Shown: positions 7,513 to 10,873 of the stretch, piece by piece | How the letters are laid out: the number at the start of each line of letters is the position of its first letter | Position numbering within the stretch: the stretch's first letter is position 1 | Assembly (NCBI GenBank): GCA_946222055.1 | Contig: CAMIEW010000009.1 | Location: forward strand, 1-10,873 | Reading direction: 5' to 3' | Length of the DNA: 10,873 bases | Origin: an uncultured Porphyromonas sp. | GTDB taxonomy: Bacteria; Bacteroidota; Bacteroidia; Bacteroidales; Porphyromonadaceae | Notes under the pieces: generated by a model | Database searches by the model: none | Seen by the model: the letters and a program-made list of their open reading frames with translations, nothing else | What the model was told of the DNA's origin: nothing | Made by a program: the position numbers and the translations under genes

Positions 7513-8712
7513 ATGGGCTCTGGATCGAGAAGCCTAAGCACGGCACTCTTCATCGCCTGGAGGTACTTTTTCTCCCGAAAGAGTACGCAAGCCATCCATG
7601 TGATCGCCATAGTCTCCGTCACCGCCATCGCCATCATCACGATGGTGATGGTGGTGGCACTCTCGGTCTTCAATGGCTTCGAGCGCTTCACGACGAACCA
7701 GTTTGCCACCCTCTGCCCCACCACTGAGATCCGCAGCGGTGACGGGCAGGACTTCGATCCCTCTACACTATCCCTCCCTGATGGGATCACCGCAGCACCG
7801 GTCCTCGAGACGCAGGCACTCGCCAAGTGTGGGGAGAATGCGATGCCGGTGACCCTCCTCGGCGTGGACTCCCTCTATCCCCGGGTGGTTCCCATAGCAG
7901 ATCACCTGGTGGGAGGGGACTTCTACACCGGGAGTGCCGAGTACCCCTCTGCAGTGCTCGGCGTGGGTGTGGCTGCACGGCTGGGTGCAGGCGTGGGCTA
8001 CCAGACCCCTCTGACCATCGTCCTCCCTAAGCGGCTGGGACGGATGTCCACGATCCTCCCGCAGCGAAGCTTCGTCACTCGAGATCTCTACGTGGACGGA
8101 GTCTTCCAGGTGGATGACGAGTCGGCAGATGAGCAGACGATCTACGTCCCGATCGAGCTGCTGAGGGAGCTGCTGATGTACAGCGAGGATATGGTCACCT
8201 ATCTCGCCACCGACCATCCCGACGATCGTCAGCTCACCTCCTCCATCGGTCCGGGATATAAGATCCTCGACATCTATGAGCAAAATCCCCAAGCCTACCG
8301 TGTGCTGGAGATCGAGAAGTGGATCACCTTCCTCCTGCTCGTCTTCGTCCTGATCCTCTGCCTCTTCAGCGTCATCTCCACCCTCGGCCTCCTGATCGTG
8401 GAGAAGAGGGAGGACACCGAGGTGCTCCTCTCTCTCGGGGCGACTCCCGGCACGATCGACAGCATCCTCCACCTGGAGAGCTATCTGCTCTCCCTCACCG
8501 GTCTCGTCATCGGACTCACCACCGGCGTCCTACTGGTACTGAGCCAGGCCGCCTGGGGCTGGCTCAAGCTCGGCGGCGACACGAGCCTGCTCCTGATCGA
8601 CGCCTACCCGGTGGAGCTCCGCATCGGCGACCTCCTCTTAGTGAGCGGGATCATCCTCCTCGTGGGCTGGATCAGCAGTCGGATCGCCTTCCGACTATTC
8701 AGGGAGAGGTAG
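7513..8712 (+). CDS. LolC/LolE-like (FtsX/MacB-type) ABC transporter permease
   Basis: The 399-residue inner-membrane protein has the four-helix FtsX/LolC/LolE layout. TM1 is at about 28-52, ending in the family motif ALSVFNGFE (49-57). A periplasmic domain of about 215 residues follows. TM2 (about 270-295), TM3 (about 323-346) and TM4 (about 371-391) complete the layout. After TM2 comes the cytoplasmic coupling segment VEKREDTEVLLSLGATPGTI (296-315), which contacts the ATPase in this family. The N-terminal IAWRYFFSRKSTQAIHVIAI is also LolC/E-like. In Gram-negative bacteria LolCDE releases lipoproteins from the inner membrane toward the outer membrane. That role is likely here but not shown, since a single permease cannot be told apart from other MacB-type exporters. 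No LolD-type ATPase is in the window. The start at ATG 7513 has a purine-rich AGGAGAGGA at 7499-7507, one of the few Shine-Dalgarno-like leaders in the window. The gene probably ends the operon. Confidence 0.88.
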   Translation: MGSGSRSLSTALFIAWRYFFSRKSTQAIHVIAIVSVTAIAIITMVMVVALSVFNGFERFTTNQFATLCPTTEIRSGDGQDFDPSTLSLPDGITAAPVLETQALAKCGENAMPVTLLGVDSLYPRVVPIADHLVGGDFYTGSAEYPSAVLGVGVAARLGAGVGYQTPLTIVLPKRLGRMSTILPQRSFVTRDLYVDGVFQVDDESADEQTIYVPIELLRELLMYSEDMVTYLATDHPDDRQLTSSIGPGYKILDIYEQNPQAYRVLEIEKWITFLLLVFVLILCLFSVISTLGLLIVEKREDTEVLLSLGATPGTIDSILHLESYLLSLTGLVIGLTTGVLLVLSQAAWGWLKLGGDTSLLLIDAYPVELRIGDLLLVSGIILLVGWISSRIAFRLFRER

Positions 8713-8726
8713 GAGTCCCTCTTTTT
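8701..8726 (+). terminator. Weak intrinsic terminator candidate overlapping the permease stop codon
   Basis: Two mutually exclusive 5-bp stems can form just before a T-run at 8722-8726. One pairs AGGGA (8701-8705) with TCCCT (8716-8720). The other pairs AGAGG (8705-8709) with CCTCT (8718-8722). The position at the end of the last gene of the unit and the following T-tract suit a terminator, but the stems are short. Some read-through into the MFS gene is likely. Confidence 0.4.
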
Positions 8727-8762
8727 ATGTGAGCAAATGGATAGAAAAGAAATCTTTTTCCT

Positions 8763-8770
8763 TACATTTG
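8763..8770 (+). promoter_or_regulatory. Candidate Bacteroidetes -7 promoter element for the MFS gene
   Basis: TACATTTG (followed by CC) fits the Bacteroidetes sigma-ABfr consensus TAnnTTTG. No good TTTG -33 element lies 19-21 bases upstream, as is frequent in this phylum. A perfect dyad AAAAGA-aa-TCTTTT (8745-8758) sits directly upstream and could be an operator half-overlapping the core promoter, or merely A/T-rich DNA. The element lies about 60 bases before the MFS ATG at 8829, which has an AT-rich leader without a Shine-Dalgarno sequence. Confidence 0.6.
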
Positions 8771-8828
8771 CCAAGACGGGAAGGAGGGGGAGTGATACTA
8801 TTATCATAACCAATAAACAAAATCTCTA

Positions 8829-10289
8829 ATGAGTACAGTAGAGACGGCACAAGCAACGATGCCGCACGGAGAGACCCTCCGAGACAAGTGGTACGTCCGG
8901 TGGGGCGTCCTGATCATGATCGCACTGACGATGCTCTTCGCTTACATGTTCGTCGACGTGCTATCGCCACTAAAGACCCAGCTGGATCAGAATCTCGGCT
9001 GGAGCTCATCGGTCTTCGGCACCTATGCGGGGAGCGAATTCTTTATCAATGTCTTCTGCCTCTTCCTGATCTTTGCCGGTATCATCCTCGATAAGATGGG
9101 CGTGCGCTTCACCGCCATCCTCTCTGGATCACTGATGGTGCTTGGAGCGGGCATCAAGGTATACGCACTCAGCAACACCTTCCATGACGGAGGCTTCCTC
9201 TATAGTACGGTGTCGCAGATAGCGCCCAACTTCCCTCCCTCGGCTGCACTCGCCTGCGTCGGCTTCGCCATCTTCGGTATGGGTACCGAGATGGGCGGTG
9301 TGACCGTGTCGCGAGCTATCGTAAAGTGGTTCCAGGGCAAGGAGATGGCAATGGCAATGGGCGTCGAGATGGCGGTAGCCCGACTGGGAGTCTTCGCCGT
9401 CTTCCAGTCTTCACCTCGTATCTACAATGCGATGGTGGAGAAGTTTGGGCCCAACATGACCACCGCTCAGGGTATCGAGGCGGTACAGGCGCCGGTACTC
9501 TTTGTCTTCATCCTTCTTGTGATCGGCCTCTTCCTCTACCTCGTATATGGCGTGCTGGATCGTAAGCTGGATAAGCAGGAGAGCATCCATATCGTTGAGG
9601 ACGAGGAGCCATTCAAGTTTAAGGATCTGGGCAAGGTCTTTGGTCTCAAGACCTTCTGGATCGTGGCACTGCTCTGTGTGCTCTACTACTCCGCTATCTT
9701 CCCCTTCCAGAAGTATGCGACCAATATGCTCGAGAGCAATCTCGGTCTGAGCACAGAGACGGCATCAAGCATCTTCAGCCTCTTCCCCATCGGAGCGATG
9801 GTCATTACGCCCTTCCTGGGGCTCTACCTCGACAAGAAGGGCAAGGGTGCCACGATGCTGATCCTGGGATCGATCCTGATGATCGTCTGCCACGGGATCT
9901 TTGCCCTCTATCCCTTCACGACGGATAAGCTCTCCTTCGGGATCGCTATCGCTGCCATCGTACTCCTCGGCATCTCCTTCTCACTCGTGCCTGCCGCCCT
10001 CTGGCCCAGCATGCCTAAGGTGATCGATGCCAAGGTACTCGGATCCGCCTACTCCGCCACCTTCTTCATCCAGAATATTGGACTCATGACTGTCCCGATG
10101 ATCATCGGTAACGTCCTCGACAAGACCAACCCCGGTGCCGTGGCCGGACAGGCACTCAATTACACCCCGGCGATGCTGATCTTCACATCGTTCGGCGTCC
10201 TGGCTCTCTTCCTGAGCCTCTATCTCAAGGCCTACGACCGCAAGAATAATCTCGGTCTCGAGCTGCCCAATATCAAGAAGGAGGACTAA
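8829..10289 (+). CDS. Major facilitator superfamily transporter, MFSD1-like
   Basis: The 486-residue inner-membrane protein has a hydrophobic profile consistent with 12 transmembrane helices in two halves. These are separated by a charged cytoplasmic loop (about 243-275, LDRKLDKQESIHIVEDEEPF). The MFS motif A loop appears after helix 2 as GIILDKMGVR (84-93) and recurs in the second half as GLYLDKKGKG (331-340). The C-terminal half contains FSLVPAALWPSMPKV (384-398), then LGSAYSATFFIQNIGL (404-419). This ALWP...LG-x-AY...QN-x-GL pattern is what I associate with the MFSD1-like branch, whose lysosomal member exports dipeptides. Peptide transport would suit an amino-acid-fermenting Porphyromonas, but the substrate is inference. 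The gene has its own candidate promoter and a strong terminator, so it appears monocistronic. The start at 8829 is the first ATG of the frame in an AT-rich leader and gives an N-terminus of about 22 polar residues before helix 1. Confidence 0.9.
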   Translation: MSTVETAQATMPHGETLRDKWYVRWGVLIMIALTMLFAYMFVDVLSPLKTQLDQNLGWSSSVFGTYAGSEFFINVFCLFLIFAGIILDKMGVRFTAILSGSLMVLGAGIKVYALSNTFHDGGFLYSTVSQIAPNFPPSAALACVGFAIFGMGTEMGGVTVSRAIVKWFQGKEMAMAMGVEMAVARLGVFAVFQSSPRIYNAMVEKFGPNMTTAQGIEAVQAPVLFVFILLVIGLFLYLVYGVLDRKLDKQESIHIVEDEEPFKFKDLGKVFGLKTFWIVALLCVLYYSAIFPFQKYATNMLESNLGLSTETASSIFSLFPIGAMVITPFLGLYLDKKGKGATMLILGSILMIVCHGIFALYPFTTDKLSFGIAIAAIVLLGISFSLVPAALWPSMPKVIDAKVLGSAYSATFFIQNIGLMTVPMIIGNVLDKTNPGAVAGQALNYTPAMLIFTSFGVLALFLSLYLKAYDRKNNLGLELPNIKKED

Positions 10290-10316
10290 TCGAGTCACTA
10301 CACCTCTCACATAAGG

Positions 10317-10354
10317 GACAGGTGGCGGTCAGACATCGCCACCTGTCTTTTTTT
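10317..10354 (+). terminator. Strong rho-independent terminator of the MFS gene
   Basis: A perfect 11-bp stem pairs GACAGGTGGCG (10317-10327) with CGCCACCTGTC (10337-10347) around a 9-base loop (10328-10336). Seven T residues follow at 10348-10354. It begins 28 bases after the MFS stop codon. This is the clearest intrinsic terminator in the window and isolates the MFS transcript from the array and dapB. Confidence 0.95.
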
Positions 10355-10388
10355 GGCACCAAACCCGGTCGTCGGATTAGGCGCCAAA

Positions 10389-10470
10389 CTAATACCGATA
10401 TTAGTGTCAACTAATACCGGTAATAGACAACACTAATAGCGGTATTAGATAACACTAATACCGGTAATAG
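10389..10470. repeat. Tandem array of four near-palindromic 16-bp units at a 22-bp period
   Basis: The units lie at 10389-10404 (CTAATACCGATATTAG), 10411-10426 (CTAATACCGGTAATAG), 10433-10448 (CTAATAGCGGTATTAG) and 10455-10470 (same as unit 2). They are separated by three 6-base spacers: tgtcaa, acaaca and ataaca. The majority consensus CTAATACCGGTATTAG is a perfect palindrome, and every unit departs from it at exactly one position (10, 13, 7 and 13). The 22-bp centre-to-centre step is close to two helical turns, so dimeric proteins bound at each unit would sit on nearly the same face. A multi-site operator or nucleoprotein array is the leading reading. A genome-wide dispersed tandem repeat is the main alternative. 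The array lies 35 bases after the MFS terminator and about 94 bases before the candidate dapB -7 element. It is markedly more AT-rich than the surrounding genes. Confidence 0.93.
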
Positions 10471-10563
10471 AAATTTCCCTGAGGTGAGGGGTCTCTCGCG
10501 TGTCTCACTCGCCCGTCCTCCCTGCCTCTGCAGCCCTGAGAAATCATTGAAGTGATAAATGGG

Positions 10564-10571
10564 TACATTTG
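10564..10571 (+). promoter_or_regulatory. Candidate Bacteroidetes -7 promoter element for dapB
   Basis: TACATTTG again matches TAnnTTTG and is identical to the octamer before the MFS gene. A TTG at 10547-10549 is too close to be a well-spaced -33 element. If real, transcription would begin near 10577, leaving a leader of about 70 bases. Two overlapping dyads cover the element: AAATG-N4-CATTT (10557-10570), and GGGTAC-ATTT-GTATCC (10561-10576, one G/T mismatch). This would suit an operator but could be chance. Confidence 0.5.
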
Positions 10572-10648
10572 TATCCACAAGTCACGAACAACAAGCGCTT
10601 CGCCACGGACTGCAGAGCCTGAGCGGAGCGATCAGAAATAGTATAGCG

Positions 10649-10873
10649 ATGAAGATTACTCTGATAGGATATGGCCGTATGGGTCATGCGATCGAGGAGG
10701 TGGCACTCTCTCGGGGACACGAGGTCGTAGGTCATGTCGACAAGGGACAAGAGGTGGAGATCTCGCCCTCGACAGATGCGGTGATCGACTTCTCGACACC
10801 GGACAGTGCGTATGACAATATCCGACGGGCTCTCGAGGGAGGATTCCCGGTAGTGAGCGGTACGACCGGATGG
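10649..10873 (+). CDS. dapB: 4-hydroxy-tetrahydrodipicolinate reductase, 5' part (cut by window end)
   Basis: DapB reduces hydroxy-tetrahydrodipicolinate with NAD(P)H on the route to meso-diaminopimelate and lysine, in the cytoplasm. The visible 75 codons open with the Rossmann dinucleotide-binding start MKITLIGYGRMG. They continue with a glycine/valine strand (HEVVGHVD), then DAVIDFSTPDSA, and stop inside the family hallmark VVSGTTGW. The stretch after HVDKG is short, as in the compact Bacteroidetes form of DapB. The frame stays open to base 10873; the catalytic and substrate-binding C-terminal half lies beyond the window. The start at 10649 is chosen because it sits directly before the Rossmann strand. 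An in-frame ATG at 10559 would add 30 residues that do not resemble DapB, and it lies upstream of the candidate transcription start. The leader is AT-rich without a Shine-Dalgarno sequence. Confidence 0.93.
   Translation, partial: MKITLIGYGRMGHAIEEVALSRGHEVVGHVDKGQEVEISPSTDAVIDFSTPDSAYDNIRRALEGGFPVVSGTTGW

Larger units (their letters stand above)
10290..10648. other. 359-base intergenic region between the MFS gene and dapB
   Basis: No coding gene is supported here. In order it holds the MFS terminator (10317-10354), a spacer with a possible degenerate palindrome unit (10365-10380, ending CGGATTAG), the four-unit 22-bp array (10389-10470), and a stretch with no recognised element (10471-10546). 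That last stretch includes only a minor CCCT-N6-AGGG hairpin at 10477-10490. The region ends with a candidate dapB promoter at 10564-10571 and a leader of about 70 bases. I see no lysine-riboswitch-like fold. Confidence 0.75.

Noticed and set aside
7768..8472. A 234-codon open frame on the - strand inside the permease gene, and similar long antisense frames at 5436-5999, 1507-2115 and 6439-6975
   Set aside because: They lie wholly opposite well-supported genes. Their translations are low-complexity and rich in D, H, G, L and V, without any recognisable domain. This is what the reverse reading of GC-rich codons gives.
8319..8732. A 137-codon + strand frame overlapping the permease 3' end
   Set aside because: Its product is dominated by P, R and H with no domain, and it overlaps the conserved TM2-TM4 region of the permease in another frame.
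10389..10470. CRISPR array
   Set aside because: Repeats are only 16 bp, spacers are 6 bp and similar to each other, and no cas gene is present.
10389..10470. Insertion-sequence end, MITE or attachment site
   Set aside because: There is no transposase or integrase, no flanking target-site duplication that I can see, and the symmetry lies within each unit rather than between two outer ends.
10471..10648. Lysine riboswitch upstream of dapB
   Set aside because: The leader after the candidate promoter is only about 70 bases, far shorter than a lysine aptamer, and the conserved core is not visible.

Overview
The window looks like a chromosomal segment of a Bacteroidales bacterium, most likely Porphyromonas or a close relative with a fairly GC-rich genome. 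This rests on four observations: a DUF3256-like secreted protein; the dense gene order aroQ, pyk, O-methyltransferase, rbfA, LolC/E-like permease, which I recall as common in Bacteroidales; AT-rich leaders mostly without strong Shine-Dalgarno sequences; and two intergenic copies of TACATTTG, which fits the Bacteroidetes -7 promoter consensus TAnnTTTG. The species cannot be fixed from sequence reading alone. Every gene I can support lies on the + strand.

Region 1 (1-4492) holds four tightly packed genes for envelope or exported proteins. They are a secreted protein with two PDZ domains around a DUF4136-like core, a secreted GH125 exo-alpha-1,6-mannosidase, a DUF3256-like secreted protein, and a membrane-anchored coiled-coil protein. 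Gaps are 10 nt or less, or the genes overlap. The promoter must lie upstream of the window, since the first gene starts at base 1.

Region 2 (4503-8712) runs on with no clear terminator into conserved housekeeping genes: aroQ (shikimate pathway), pyk (glycolysis; GTG start), a class I O-methyltransferase overlapping pyk by 23 nt, rbfA (30S maturation; ATGA overlap) and a LolC/E-like permease. Regions 1 and 2 may form one nine-gene transcription unit. A weak hairpin with a T-tract sits at the end of the permease gene.

Region 3 (8713-10354) is a monocistronic MFS transporter gene with its own candidate promoter and a very strong intrinsic terminator. The protein resembles the MFSD1-like branch, so peptide transport is a hypothesis.

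Region 4 (10355-10873) is a non-coding stretch followed by the 5' end of dapB (lysine/meso-diaminopimelate synthesis), cut by the window edge. The non-coding stretch contains the most unusual structure here: four near-palindromic 16-bp units at an exact 22-bp period. Each unit differs by exactly one base from the perfect palindrome CTAATACCGGTATTAG. I see no phage, transposase, CRISPR, tRNA or rRNA in the window.
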